A stretch of 28,348 nucleotides of DNA from Burkholderiales bacterium (GTDB lineage Bacteria; Pseudomonadota; Gammaproteobacteria; Burkholderiales; Burkholderiaceae_C), in assembly GCA_011391855.1 (NCBI GenBank), contig JAABPT010000449.1:1-28348 (forward strand). Reading direction: 5' to 3'. The translations under genes and the position numbers were made by a program. This document shows, piece after piece, positions 16,626-27,563 of this stretch (the first letter of the stretch is position 1; the number at the start of each line of letters is the position of its first letter). The notes under the pieces were generated by a model. That model saw nothing but the letters and a program-made list of their open reading frames with translations. It was not told where the DNA came from and ran no database searches.

Positions 16626-17423
16626 ATGAAGTCTCGTTTCTCCCTGCGCGCCATCACTGTGGCGTCCCTCGTCCTGTTCGGCGCCAGTGCGGCACAGGCG
16701 GTCGAATTCACAGACCCGAAGGGTGACGACAAGGGTCCGGGCAACTACACCTACCCGACCGACGGCGCCTACAAGGCAGGCTCGTTCGACCTGACCAAGT
16801 TCTCGGCCGTGAAGAGCAACGTCGACGTTGACTTCCAGGTCGAGGTGGCCGCTGGCCTGGAGGACCCCTGGGGGATGGGGGGTGGCTTCGCGGTGCAGAT
16901 GGTCTTCATCTTCATCAAGACCGGTCCGGGCGGCTACACCGATGCGCCCCCGGGACTGAACATCCAGTTTGCTCCCGGCAACGAGTGGAACAAACTGGTC
17001 GTGCTGTCGCCGCAGAAGAAGGCGCGAGTCACCGGTGAAGCGGGGACCAAGGCCGCAAAATTCGCCAAGGACATCGTGGTGCCGAACCTGACGCGTGGCC
17101 GCGGCCGCGTCATCTCTGGGACCGTGCAACTGGCCGACCTGATGCACGCCACCGGCCAGAGCGCCGATGTGGATTCCTGGAGCTACCAGGTCGTGATGCA
17201 GTCCAACGAGGGCTTCCCCGCGGCCGGCGACTTCCTGACGCGCAAGGTCAACGAATACGAAGGCCAGCACCGCTTCGGCGGCGGCAACGACGGCGACTGC
17301 GACCCGCATGTGGCGGACGTGCTGGAGGGGCCCGACGCCAAGCAGTCCGAGATGCTCGCCTACACCTGCGGGCCCGACGGCAAGGCCACCAAGATGGCTA
17401 CGCTGAAGATGATCAAGAAGTGA
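16626..17423 (+). CDS. Exported glucodextranase DOMON-like domain protein
   Basis: A 265-residue protein with a signal peptide (ITVASLVLFGASAAQA, cut before VEFTDP). The mature protein opens with FTDPKGDDKGPGNYTYP and a DGAYKAGSFDLTKFSAV stretch, the pattern of the C-terminal module of glucodextranase (PF09985, DOMON-like, beta-sandwich), known from starch- and dextran-active secreted enzymes. No catalytic domain is present, so the module stands alone. The acidic GDD/DGD residues could bind calcium. A CDPHVADVLEGP and YTCGPDG pair of cysteines near the end may form a disulfide. Lying between malG and the porin with short gaps, it probably binds maltodextrins in the periplasm or beneath the porin; this role is inferred from context only. 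Confidence 0.8.
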   Translation: MKSRFSLRAITVASLVLFGASAAQAVEFTDPKGDDKGPGNYTYPTDGAYKAGSFDLTKFSAVKSNVDVDFQVEVAAGLEDPWGMGGGFAVQMVFIFIKTGPGGYTDAPPGLNIQFAPGNEWNKLVVLSPQKKARVTGEAGTKAAKFAKDIVVPNLTRGRGRVISGTVQLADLMHATGQSADVDSWSYQVVMQSNEGFPAAGDFLTRKVNEYEGQHRFGGGNDGDCDPHVADVLEGPDAKQSEMLAYTCGPDGKATKMATLKMIKK

Positions 17424-17454
17424 TCACCGTACATACCAACCGGAGTCAATTCAA

Positions 17455-19257
17455 ATGAAGAAGCTCACTCTCAAGCCGGTCGCGCTGGCGGCCGGCCTTG
17501 TGCTGGCCGCGCCAGCCTTCGCTGCCGGCATCGACTTCAGCGGCTCGAATATCTACATGAAGTTCCTCGACGGCGACCAGCACCGCGTCGCCGTCGGCAC
17601 TCCCGACAACCCTGGCAGCGGCGATACCTCTGGCGGCACGGACAACGGCCAGTGGACCGAATTCGAACTGCGCATGAAGGCCACGATTTCCAAGCAGGTC
17701 GAGGCCGGCGTCACCGTCCAGAGTCGCAGTCCGGCCTCCTACTGGACCGATTTCGGTGGCTTTGGCGGTCCCGAGCAGACGTCCACCCGTGCCAGCAACC
17801 TCAAGCTCAGAGGTGCCTATGTGCTGTTGACACCCGGCTATGGCTGGCTGGGCACGGCGCTGATCGGTTCCAACGACTGGGGTCAGTTCGACCCGTTCAC
17901 CATCGGCAAGGTGCGCTATATCGACCGCAACAACTACAAGGGCCTGTATTTCAAGGGCAACCTGCCGCTGGAGAGCAGCAGTTGGGAATTCGCCCGCCTG
18001 TCGCTGCCGAACTACCTGCAGTCGAACTACGGGCAGGGGTCGAGTTGCTGCAGTTCGGATGAAACCCAGTACAACGAAGGCGTCTATATCGCCCAGGCCA
18101 AGGCGCAGTTCGGTCCAGCCAGGCTGAGCACCAGCTACCAGTGGTTCGACGATACCCAGCTCAAGGCGGACAACACGCCGAACGACGGCCGCGACACCGA
18201 GACCTTCGCCAAGAGCAAGGTCTTCATGATCAAGGCCGAGGGCAGCGTCATGGATGGCATCGACTTGAAGGGCGCGTTCTACCGTTCGTCGTACGACGCG
18301 CCGCTGTTCGACCAGCCTTGGATCAACAGCCCGAAGTCGAGCGTCGACGACAACGCGTTCAAGTTCGACGTTTCGCTGAGCTCGCTGGCGCCGGGACTGG
18401 CGATCAACTACCAGTACTTCGATATCGGCGCCGGTTACTACAGCAATACCGCGGCGCGTCACGAAAGCGATGTGCTGCTGACCGAGGGCTCGGAGTCGTC
18501 ATGGTTCCGCTGGGGTGACCCGCTTTGGCTCGGCGGCGCCGCAAAGGACTTCAACCAGGGCCCCGCCTCGCCTCTTTGCCATATCAAGGCCGGAGGCGTC
18601 TGCCAGTCGGACTCGGGCCTGTCGGCGGGTGCCAACGGCCTGGTGAACAACGAGAACATGGACTTCGACGAGGCGCCCAGCGAGTCGGTGATGGGCTGGA
18701 AGGGCCACACCTTCAATGTCGGGTACGAGATCGCGAAGGTCTCGTTGTTCGGCGAATATTCGCGCATCGACTACAACTACAACTGGCAGAACTACTCGGC
18801 CACCGGGCCGCTTTCGAACTACTACAACCTCAACAACGACCGCAGCACGGACCTGTTCGTATTCAGGGCGGGGTACGTGGTGCCCGTGGCCGGTGGCATC
18901 GAGCTCGGCTTCAAGTACAAGCTCGTCGACGATACGAACAAGGGCCAGGCGGACAATGCCACCGACGACCGCGACATCAAGGACACCGGCTACACCCTGA
19001 GTGCCGGCAACCAGCTTTTCGGTGACCTGTTCGGCAAGATCGCCTACGGGCGCTACACGCGCGACATCACCAAGTCGGGCGGCAAGATCGAAAACGAAAA
19101 GAAGATCCTCAGCCTGGTGTTCGCCTACAACCTGGCCGGTTTCGAGACCGGGCTTCTGGCGCAGTGGGTGGACGGCAGAGGTGACCCGAATGAGACGGGC
19201 ACGATCAGCGACATCAAGCAATACCGCATGAAGGCCTTCGTGAAGGCGATCTTCTGA
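17455..19257 (+). CDS. Outer-membrane porin, probable maltodextrin channel
   Basis: A 600-residue protein with a signal peptide (VALAAGLVLAAPAFA, cut before AGIDFSG) and a series of alternating amphipathic strands ending in MKAFVKAIF; the terminal Phe is the usual outer-membrane assembly signal. Strands such as TFNVGYEIAKVSLFGEYSRI and LFVFRAGYVVPVAGGIELGF show the barrel pattern. It does not resemble LamB by eye, yet it takes the place of LamB at the end of the mal operon. Aromatic-rich parts (NYNWQNY, YQWFDD) could form a sugar slide. Two cysteine pairs occur in likely loops: a vicinal pair in GSSCCSSDE and another in PLCHIKAGGVC. A terminator follows. The barrel call is strong; the substrate is inferred from position. 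Confidence 0.85.
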   Translation: MKKLTLKPVALAAGLVLAAPAFAAGIDFSGSNIYMKFLDGDQHRVAVGTPDNPGSGDTSGGTDNGQWTEFELRMKATISKQVEAGVTVQSRSPASYWTDFGGFGGPEQTSTRASNLKLRGAYVLLTPGYGWLGTALIGSNDWGQFDPFTIGKVRYIDRNNYKGLYFKGNLPLESSSWEFARLSLPNYLQSNYGQGSSCCSSDETQYNEGVYIAQAKAQFGPARLSTSYQWFDDTQLKADNTPNDGRDTETFAKSKVFMIKAEGSVMDGIDLKGAFYRSSYDAPLFDQPWINSPKSSVDDNAFKFDVSLSSLAPGLAINYQYFDIGAGYYSNTAARHESDVLLTEGSESSWFRWGDPLWLGGAAKDFNQGPASPLCHIKAGGVCQSDSGLSAGANGLVNNENMDFDEAPSESVMGWKGHTFNVGYEIAKVSLFGEYSRIDYNYNWQNYSATGPLSNYYNLNNDRSTDLFVFRAGYVVPVAGGIELGFKYKLVDDTNKGQADNATDDRDIKDTGYTLSAGNQLFGDLFGKIAYGRYTRDITKSGGKIENEKKILSLVFAYNLAGFETGLLAQWVDGRGDPNETGTISDIKQYRMKAFVKAIF

Positions 19258-19293
19258 TCACAGCGGCGGGCTGAGCGCCGCCACGGCATTGAG

Positions 19294-19328
19294 GGCCCTT
19301 CCCCATGCGGGGAAGGGCCTCTTGCTTT
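19294..19328 (+). terminator. Terminator closing the maltodextrin operon
   Basis: GGCCCTTCCCC (19294-19304) pairs perfectly with GGGGAAGGGCC (19309-19319) across a four-base loop and is followed by TCTTGCTTT. It lies 36 nt after the porin stop, so the following DOMON-like gene may have its own promoter or depend on read-through. Confidence 0.85.
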
Positions 19329-19391
19329 AGGCTGTGAGCCTGTTTTCGCGCGACCGACCGCGCTTACCCCTTACCCGAGCCGAGACAGCCG

Positions 19392-20900
19392 ATGAAGACG
19401 CGTTTCCTTGCCCTCGCCCTGCTGCCGCTGTCCGTGCTGGCGCAGCCCACGCCGCTGCTGGATATCACCGACCCCGAGGGCGACGACGTCGGTGACGGCT
19501 CGCTCGTCTACCCGCGTGACAGCGCGTACCAGCCGGGCGACCTGGATCTGCGTTCGCTGCGTGTCTTCGCCGAAGGCAAGGACCTGCGCTTCGAGGCGAC
19601 ATTTCGCAGCCCCATCCGCCATCCCAGCACCGTGATGTCGCCGGGCATGGGCGCGGAAAGCCTGTCCTACTTTGCCCGCCATGGCTTCTATGCCTTCAAC
19701 CTCGACATCTACCTGGACACCGACCGCCAGCCAGGTTCGGGCAATGCAGTCACGCTGCCGGGCCGCCGGGCGCTGCTGGACCCGGCCCATGCCTGGGAGA
19801 AGGCGATCGTGCTCACGCCACGGCCCGAACTGGTGAAGCGTCAGCTCATCGATGCGTTGCGCCAGACCTCGTCCGTCGGCGAAGCCGAGGTCAACGCCAC
19901 GGTTGACCGCTCGGTCTTCTTCCCGACCCAGGTGAGGGCGCGCGGACGCACCGTGTCCTTCGTCGTTCCAGGCAGCTTCATCGACGCGGCCGGCCTGGCC
20001 GGCGCGTCGACGACGGCCCTGGTGACCGCGGCCCCGCTGACCATCGATACCGGCTTCAACCTGGCGCTCGGTGACAGGGATAGCCCGCGCGAGCGTTTTG
20101 CACTCGGTGTGGCCCAACCCGATGTCGGGGAACCGGAATTTGCCCCGGGTTACCGCGCTGCCCCGGCGCCGGCGACATCGGTGGTGGACCTGCTGAGCCC
20201 GGACCCGCGACAGCAGGCCTTGCAGTTGGCTCGTGGCGGTCTGTTGACCGGGTTGAACCGGGAAAACAGGATGGGCGCGGCGGGGTTGCCTGCGTCGCCC
20301 GCCGCCGTGGCGGCTGCGCCGGCCGCCAGCGCCAGTGACTCGTGGTTCTCGCGCACCCTCGACAGCCTGGCCGGTGTCTTCGGTGGCGGCGCGGCCGCGG
20401 CCGCGCCGCCGGCCACCCCGAGCACCCCGCAGACCGTGCAGTCGCTGATGGCACCACCCGCCGCAGCGCCGGCAGCCACGCCATCCACTGCGCCCACCGC
20501 ACCCGCCGCACCACGCGCAGCGCAGGCTTCACCTCCAGCCGCACCAGCACCGGCCGCACCACCACCGGCAGCCCCTGCAGCCGCCGTGCGGACGCCCGTC
20601 GCTCCGGTGGCGGCTGGCGCCACTGCGGGCGTGATTGCAACGGCACCGTCTGCTGCGGCATCCGCGCCACGTCCAGCCACGACGTCGGCGCCGCCTGCGC
20701 CAACGGCAACCACGACCGCGCCGCCTGCCGTAGCGCCTGCGGCCGCGGTGGCGCCTCCCGCCGCTCAGCGCCCGCGTGACGCGGCATTCTTCGAAGAACA
20801 GGAAAACCGTCTGCGCACGCTCAAGCGCCTGCGCGACAACGGCTTGATCTCCGAGGAGGAATACCAGGCCAAACGGCGCGAGGTGCTGGACAAGTTGTGA
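19392..20900 (+). CDS. Exported DOMON-like protein with Pro/Ala linker and C-terminal SHOCT-like motif
   Basis: A 502-residue protein. A signal peptide (FLALALLPLSVLA) is followed by DITDPEGDDVGDGSLVYP and DSAYQPGDLDLRSLRV, the same opening as the smaller DOMON-like protein encoded before the porin, so the two are paralogs (PF09985-type module, roughly residues 20-250). Residues about 290-460 are a long low-complexity Ala/Pro/Thr linker. The last 35 residues (NRLRTLKRLRDNGLISEEEY and onward to KREVLDKL) match the short C-terminal SHOCT motif, often an oligomerisation element. The linker could span the periplasm or cross a cell-wall layer. It is separated from the porin by a terminator and converges with the amylase gene, 27 bp away. 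Function is unproven; carbohydrate binding is the favoured idea. Confidence 0.75.
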   Translation: MKTRFLALALLPLSVLAQPTPLLDITDPEGDDVGDGSLVYPRDSAYQPGDLDLRSLRVFAEGKDLRFEATFRSPIRHPSTVMSPGMGAESLSYFARHGFYAFNLDIYLDTDRQPGSGNAVTLPGRRALLDPAHAWEKAIVLTPRPELVKRQLIDALRQTSSVGEAEVNATVDRSVFFPTQVRARGRTVSFVVPGSFIDAAGLAGASTTALVTAAPLTIDTGFNLALGDRDSPRERFALGVAQPDVGEPEFAPGYRAAPAPATSVVDLLSPDPRQQALQLARGGLLTGLNRENRMGAAGLPASPAAVAAAPAASASDSWFSRTLDSLAGVFGGGAAAAAPPATPSTPQTVQSLMAPPAAAPAATPSTAPTAPAAPRAAQASPPAAPAPAAPPPAAPAAAVRTPVAPVAAGATAGVIATAPSAAASAPRPATTSAPPAPTATTTAPPAVAPAAAVAPPAAQRPRDAAFFEEQENRLRTLKRLRDNGLISEEEYQAKRREVLDKL

Positions 20901-20927
20901 GCGCGTGCAGCGGCCGCCCGGCGGCCT

Positions 20928-22574
<1,647 letters not shown>

Positions 22575-22611
22575 GAGGTTCCTGTGGCGACTTCGGATGA
22601 AGGGTCGTTAC

Positions 22612-22626
22612 TGTAGTGTGACTACT
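22612..22626 (+). promoter_or_regulatory. HexR-like operator candidate 3, between amylase and pullulanase genes
   Basis: TGTAGTGTGACTACT matches 11 of 12 fixed positions of TGTARTnnnAYTACA, with GTAGT and ACTAC as exact inverted arms. It lies 38 nt before the amylase ATG on the minus strand and 157 nt before the pullulanase ATG, so one bound dimer could affect both genes. Confidence 0.55.
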
Positions 22627-22674
22627 TCGGACGGAGAGCGTCGAGCCCAATCTTTGTTCCTGCTGAACCGCCCG

Positions 22675-22701
22675 AGGGTAAGCCCCGGATTCGAGCGGTA
22701 G
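22675..22701 (+). repeat. AGGGTAAGC-led element shared with the maltodextrin operon leader
   Basis: The sequence from AGGGTAAGC through TTCGA to GTAG aligns with 9656-9683 with one gap, about 20 of 26 positions equal. Both copies lie upstream of a plus-strand starch gene, at 82 nt (here) and about 150 nt from the start codon. It could be promoter or regulator-binding sequence, or chance. Confidence 0.4.
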
Positions 22702-22782
22702 CTTTCTTTGATTAGCATGCTCCGGCGCCCAAGCCGATGGCGGGCGCATGGCCCTGAACGACCGTTTTTCGGAGACGTTTCC

Positions 22783-25700
22783 ATGCCTGAATCCTTCGCG
22801 TCCACCTGGCGCCGCCTCACTGCGCTGCTGGCCCTGTTGGCCCTCTCGTTGGTGGCTGCCTGCGGCGGCGGCAACACCAATATCAGCAATGCGCCCACGG
22901 GCCTGGAGGCCGGCAACGCCACCGATCTAAAGACGGTGCTGGCCGCCGTACCCGCCGGCGGCGGTGGTGGCGGCGGCAGCAGCAACACGGTGCGGCTGCG
23001 CTACAACCGACCCGACGGCAACTACGCCGGCTGGACGCTGTACACCTATGGCGGCGCCGACCTCGGCGGCTGGCCCGGCAAGGGCCCCGACGGCGACGAG
23101 GCCGGTGCCGGCAAATACTGGGACGTGCCCGTCACGGGTGCCGCGTTCAACTTCATCATCGTCAAGGACGGCGGCAGCACCCGCGAACCGTCCAACTGGA
23201 GCGGCAAGACCGGCTCCGACGAACAGCAGTTCTGGGACATGACCGGCGGCAACTCGATCTACAAGATCGCCGGCGACCCGACCAACTACCCCAGCAACCC
23301 GGCCGGCGCGTCGGCACCGAATATCGACACCGTGCGTGTGCACTACCGGCGCCTCGACGGCCAGTACACCAACTGGGGCGTGCACATCTGGGCCAGCAGC
23401 GGGCTCGACGTGGCCGGCCTGAAGCCGGGCGTGACGATCGACCAATGGACCAATGCGGTGCCGTTCACCGACTTCAACAACTACGGCACCGACAACAACG
23501 GCATCGTGTTCGACATCCCGGTCGTCAACCCCGCAGCCGACAATTCGCGCACCAATCTGCAGTTCATCATCCACGGCAAGCCGCCGGGTGGCGACCCGAA
23601 CGACAAGGACGGGCGCAACGACAACATCACGGTGTCCTACGCCACCCTGAACATCAACAACAAGGTCGGCGAGATCTGGCTCGTGCAGGGCGACGCAACG
23701 GTCTATACCGCCTACCCCGACACGCGGCTGGCATCGACCACCGATGCGCGCGCCTACTGGCTGACGAAGGACCTGGTCCAGTTCCCCAAGGTCGACACCA
23801 CCGGGGTCTTCAAGCTCTACCACTCGGCGCGCGGCCAGGTCAAGGCGGCCAAGGACAGCGCGGTCAGCGGCGCCGACGGCGCCATCACCTTGGACGTCTT
23901 CACCGGGGCGGTGCCGCCCCAGGCGGCGACACGCTTCAAGTTCGTGGCCCCCGGCGTGGTGCTGCAAGTCAGGGCCGCGGACCGAGCCCAGCTGGGCAGC
24001 CTGCTGCGCAGTCAGCTGGTGCTGGTCCAGGAGAACGCCACCGGCGAGGTGCAGAACGCCACCACGGCACAGGTCGCAGGCCTGCTGGACGACTTGTACG
24101 CTGCGGCCGCGGCGGTGCCCGACCTGGGTGTGTCCGTGACCGGCGGCAAGACCTCCTTCAAGCTCTGGGCGCCCACGGCGCAGAAGGTCGAAGTGGCGAT
24201 CTACGGCGACGGCGTCGGTCTGACCCAGGCGATGCTGCAGGCGAGCTTCGACGCCGCCACCGGTGTGTGGACGGCCAGCGGGGACGGCGACCTCTCGGGT
24301 CGCTACTACCGCTATGTGGTGGAGGTGTTCGTGCGCGGTGTGGGCCTGGTGCGCCAGCTCGTCACCGACCCCTACTCGGTGAGCCTGTCGGCAGACTCGG
24401 CGCGCAGCTATATCGCCGACCTGGCGTCGCCTGCGCTCAAGCCCGCGGGCTGGGACACGCACGCGATTCCGGCCAAGGTCGCCGCGCAGACCGACATGAC
24501 CATTTACGAGCTGCACGTGCGCGACTTCTCGGCCAACGACTTCAGTGTCTCGGCGCCGAACCGCGGCAAGTACCTCGCCTTCACGGAAACCGGTTCCAAC
24601 GGCATGCGCCACCTGCAGGCGCTGTCGGACGCCGGCCTGACCGACGTGCACCTGCTGCCGATCTTCGACCTCGCCACGGTGCCCGAGGCCGGCTGTGCTG
24701 CCGTTGCCACGAGCGGCGCGGCCGACAGCCAGGCGCAGCAGGCCGCGGTGAACGCGGTGCGCGACAGCGACTGCTTCAACTGGGGCTACGACCCCTTCCA
24801 CTTCAATGCCCCGGAGGGCAGCTACACCTCTTCCTCGGGTGACGGCTCGCGGCGCATCGTCGAGACGCGCGCCATGGTCCAGGCCCTGCATGCCGCCGGG
24901 CTGCGCGTGGGCATGGACGTGGTCTACAACCACACCACGGCCTCGGGGCAGAACGACAAGGCCGTGCTCGACCGCGTGGTGCCCGGCTACTACCACCGCC
25001 AGAACGACAAGGGCGAGGTCGAGCGCTCGACCTGCTGCGACAACACCGCCACCGAGAACCTGATGATGGGCAAGCTCATGATCGACTCGGCGGTGCTGTG
25101 GGCCACCCAGTACAAGATCGACTCCTTCCGCTTCGACCTCATGGGCCACCAGCCGCGCGCCGTGATGGAGCAGTTGCAGGCCGCCGTGAATGCCGCGGCC
25201 GGCCGCACCGTGCAGCTCATCGGCGAGGGCTGGAATTTCGGCGAGGTACAGGACGGCGCGCGCTTCGTGCAGGCCTCCCAGCTGTCGCTGAACGGCAGCG
25301 GCATCGGCACCTTCAGCGACCGCGCGCGCGACTACGTGCGCGGCGGCAGCCCGTTCGACGGCGGCGACAGCCTGATCGCGAACCAGGGCTACATCAACGG
25401 CCTTTACTACGACGCCAACACCAAGGGCGGCAGCAAGACGAAGAACGACCTGATGTGGGCGGCCGACGTCATCAAGGTGGGCCTCGCCGGCTCGATCCGC
25501 AGCTTCCAGTTCACCACGCACTGGGACGCCAATCTGAGGCTGGAGGAAATCAACTACAACGGCCAGCCTGCCGGCTACGTGCTGAACCCGGGCGAGGTGG
25601 TGAACTACGTGGAGAACCACGACAACCAGACCCTGTTCGACATCAACGCCTACAAGCTGCCCACCAGCACCAGCAAGGAAGACCGCGCGCGCGTGCAGAT

Positions 25701-26334
25701 CCTGGGTGCGGCGATCAATGTCTTCAGCCAGGGCGTGGCGTATTTCCACGCCGGCATCGACACCTTGCGCAGCAAGTCGCTGGACCGCGACAGCTACAAC
25801 TCGGGTGACTGGTTCAACCGCCTGGACTGGACCTACAGCGACAACTACTTCGGCACCGGCTTGCCGATCCAGGACAAGAACGGCGACAACTGGAGCCTCA
25901 TCGGGCCGCTGTTGGCCGATCCGGCCATCAAGCCCACGGCCACCGAGATCGCCTGGACGCGCGACGCCTTCCGCGACCTGCTGAAGATCCGCTACAGCTC
26001 CACGCTGTTCCGGCTGCGCACGGGCGACGAGATCAAGTCGCGCCTGATGTTCCACAACACCGGCTCGGCCCAGGTGCCCACGGTGCTGGCGGGCCACCTG
26101 GACGGCAACGGCTATGCCGGGGCCGGCTTCAAGGAGATGCTGTACCTGGTGAACGTGGACAAGCAGCCGCAGACGTTGACGCTGGACGCGCTGAAGGGCA
26201 AGTCCTTCATGCTGCACCCGGTGCACAGCGCCGCGGGCGCGGCCGACAAGCGGGCCGCCAGCGCCACCTACACGGCCGCCACCGGCGCTTTCACCGTGCC
26301 GGCGCGCACGGCGGTGGTCTTTGTCGTCAACTGA
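22783..26334 (+). CDS. pulA: Lipoprotein pullulanase (type I, GH13) with two CBM41-like domains
   Basis: A 1183-residue debranching enzyme that cuts alpha-1,6 bonds in pullulan and starch. Leader lipobox LVAAC gives acylated Cys27. Two pullulanase-associated (CBM41-like) domains follow, about residues 70-173 (VRLRYNRPDGNYAGWTLYTY) and 181-314 (VRVHYRRLDGQYTNWGVHIW). A CBM48-like domain begins near 456 (SFKLWAPTAQKVEVAIYG). The GH13 domain begins near 572 (MTIYELHVRDFS). The type I pullulanase signature is present as FNWGYDP around 667 (usually YNWGYDP), with region I DVVYNH (712-717), region II FRFD with nucleophile Asp785, region III IGEGWNF with Glu815, and region IV ENHDN with Asp947. Start ATG 22783 has GGAGA upstream and gives the lipoprotein leader; an in-frame ATG at 22708 does not. 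No type II secretion gene is in view. Its stop overlaps that of the convergent lipase gene by 8 bp. Confidence 0.94.
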   Translation: MPESFASTWRRLTALLALLALSLVAACGGGNTNISNAPTGLEAGNATDLKTVLAAVPAGGGGGGGSSNTVRLRYNRPDGNYAGWTLYTYGGADLGGWPGKGPDGDEAGAGKYWDVPVTGAAFNFIIVKDGGSTREPSNWSGKTGSDEQQFWDMTGGNSIYKIAGDPTNYPSNPAGASAPNIDTVRVHYRRLDGQYTNWGVHIWASSGLDVAGLKPGVTIDQWTNAVPFTDFNNYGTDNNGIVFDIPVVNPAADNSRTNLQFIIHGKPPGGDPNDKDGRNDNITVSYATLNINNKVGEIWLVQGDATVYTAYPDTRLASTTDARAYWLTKDLVQFPKVDTTGVFKLYHSARGQVKAAKDSAVSGADGAITLDVFTGAVPPQAATRFKFVAPGVVLQVRAADRAQLGSLLRSQLVLVQENATGEVQNATTAQVAGLLDDLYAAAAAVPDLGVSVTGGKTSFKLWAPTAQKVEVAIYGDGVGLTQAMLQASFDAATGVWTASGDGDLSGRYYRYVVEVFVRGVGLVRQLVTDPYSVSLSADSARSYIADLASPALKPAGWDTHAIPAKVAAQTDMTIYELHVRDFSANDFSVSAPNRGKYLAFTETGSNGMRHLQALSDAGLTDVHLLPIFDLATVPEAGCAAVATSGAADSQAQQAAVNAVRDSDCFNWGYDPFHFNAPEGSYTSSSGDGSRRIVETRAMVQALHAAGLRVGMDVVYNHTTASGQNDKAVLDRVVPGYYHRQNDKGEVERSTCCDNTATENLMMGKLMIDSAVLWATQYKIDSFRFDLMGHQPRAVMEQLQAAVNAAAGRTVQLIGEGWNFGEVQDGARFVQASQLSLNGSGIGTFSDRARDYVRGGSPFDGGDSLIANQGYINGLYYDANTKGGSKTKNDLMWAADVIKVGLAGSIRSFQFTTHWDANLRLEEINYNGQPAGYVLNPGEVVNYVENHDNQTLFDINAYKLPTSTSKEDRARVQILGAAINVFSQGVAYFHAGIDTLRSKSLDRDSYNSGDWFNRLDWTYSDNYFGTGLPIQDKNGDNWSLIGPLLADPAIKPTATEIAWTRDAFRDLLKIRYSSTLFRLRTGDEIKSRLMFHNTGSAQVPTVLAGHLDGNGYAGAGFKEMLYLVNVDKQPQTLTLDALKGKSFMLHPVHSAAGAADKRAASATYTAATGAFTVPARTAVVFVVN

Positions 26335-27550
26335 CGCCCGGCACGCGCTGCGGCCGTGGCGCCCGGGGCCGCCCTTCGAGGCGGCCCTCGCTTTTTTCGC
26401 GTCCTTCGCTCCTGGCGGCGCGGCCGCTGCGCGCGATGGCCGCCGCCACCGCGTCCCAGGTGGCGTCGAAGGCCTCGGGCGTGAAGCCGGCGCCCGAAGG
26501 CAGCCAGTCGGCCGTTCTGCCGGCCAGCGTGTAGTGGCCGACGACATCCAGATGGTCGGCGCGCGCCACGTGCAGCACGCGGCCGTGCAACTGGCTCAGC
26601 GTCGGCACGATGCCGTCGTTGACGGCGGGCGTGACCTCGAAGCCCAGCGCGCGGTCGAGCAGGCGCTGCGTGGCGGCCGATGGCGCGGGATAGGGGTAGC
26701 GCGGGTGCGGCCGTGACGTCAGCCCGTGCAGCAGCCGGAACAGCGTGCGCAGCGCCACGTACTCCGGGTCCAGCCACTCCGACACCTGGACCCGCTCACG
26801 CGGCTTGGGCACGCCGGCGACGACGCAGCCGTAGGCGATGCCTGCGCGGTCGGCCACCGCAGCGTCGAAGAGTCCGATGCCCTCGGGCGTGAGCTGCAAC
26901 ACCGCACCCTGGTCGCGTTCGATCTCGCCCAGGTAGCTCCATACCGGGTCGCGACGGTCGAAGCGGATCTTGCGCAGCAGGCCTTCGGCCAGGCGGTCCA
27001 GCGGGCCGGGCTTGCGGCCCAGCCAGTCGTCCAGCCGCGCCACCATGGCGACGGCCCGGGCCGCTGCCACGATGGCGCCGCGCCCCTGCCCCGAGGTGGC
27101 CAGCGCGCTGAGCACCAGCAGCAGCGTCTGCCCCTGCAGCGTGAGGAAGTGGTTGGCCAGCGGCGTGCCGTGGTGCGGCGTGGCCACCGAGATGGCGCTG
27201 CGCGTCAGGCGGGCGATGCGGTCCTCGGAGTCGCTGCGCGAGATCGTCACGCCCGGCGTGAGCAGCATGCGCATGTCCAGGCCGCCGGTGGAGTGGCCGA
27301 CGAAATGCAGTTCGTCGGCCTTCAGCCCGCCGCGGGCCAGCACCTGGCGCCGCAGTGCGTTCACGCGGCGCGGGATCGAAGCCGTGGGCTGCGTCCTGCA
27401 ACGCACGATGCGCCCCGGCGCGCCGTGCCGGCGCAGCGCTTCGCCCAGCGTCTGCTCCACGCGTTCGAAATAGCTCACCGAGCCCACCGACGTGAAGCCG
27501 AAGAAGCCCGGCACCAGGAACACCAGACGCCGCGACTCCGTGACCATCAT
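26327..27550 (-). CDS. Lipase-like alpha/beta hydrolase
   Basis: A 407-residue protein. It opens with a hydrophobic strand and oxyanion region (RLVFLVPGFFGFTSVG), then the nucleophile elbow LHFVGHSTGGLDMRML with its catalytic Ser, a possible acid in FEVTPAVNDGIVPTLSQ, and the His in VARADHLDVVGHYTL. This order is that of triacylglycerol lipase/esterase-type enzymes. No signal peptide is seen, so it is probably cytoplasmic. The C-terminus is an Arg/Glu/Gly-rich, probably disordered tail (SEGREKSEGRLEGRPRAPRP). ATG 27550 is selected with GGAG upstream; TTG 27568 would add six residues. It converges with the pullulanase gene, sharing 8 bp at the stop codons. Substrate is unknown; polyester or acyl-ester cleavage is possible. 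Confidence 0.8.
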   Translation of the reverse strand: MMVTESRRLVFLVPGFFGFTSVGSVSYFERVEQTLGEALRRHGAPGRIVRCRTQPTASIPRRVNALRRQVLARGGLKADELHFVGHSTGGLDMRMLLTPGVTISRSDSEDRIARLTRSAISVATPHHGTPLANHFLTLQGQTLLLVLSALATSGQGRGAIVAAARAVAMVARLDDWLGRKPGPLDRLAEGLLRKIRFDRRDPVWSYLGEIERDQGAVLQLTPEGIGLFDAAVADRAGIAYGCVVAGVPKPRERVQVSEWLDPEYVALRTLFRLLHGLTSRPHPRYPYPAPSAATQRLLDRALGFEVTPAVNDGIVPTLSQLHGRVLHVARADHLDVVGHYTLAGRTADWLPSGAGFTPEAFDATWDAVAAAIARSGRAARSEGREKSEGRLEGRPRAPRPQRVPGVS

Positions 27551-27563
27551 GCTGGAACTCCGT

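Noticed and set aside
17455..19257. LamB maltoporin
   Set aside because: The length (600 residues) and the strand sequences lack LamB features that I can recognise, so only a general porin call with inferred substrate is made.
22927..26547. Open frame of about 1200 codons on the minus strand opposite pullulanase
   Set aside because: The plus-strand protein has all GH13 motifs and a lipoprotein leader; the antisense translation is Val/His/Arg-rich and shows no domain.
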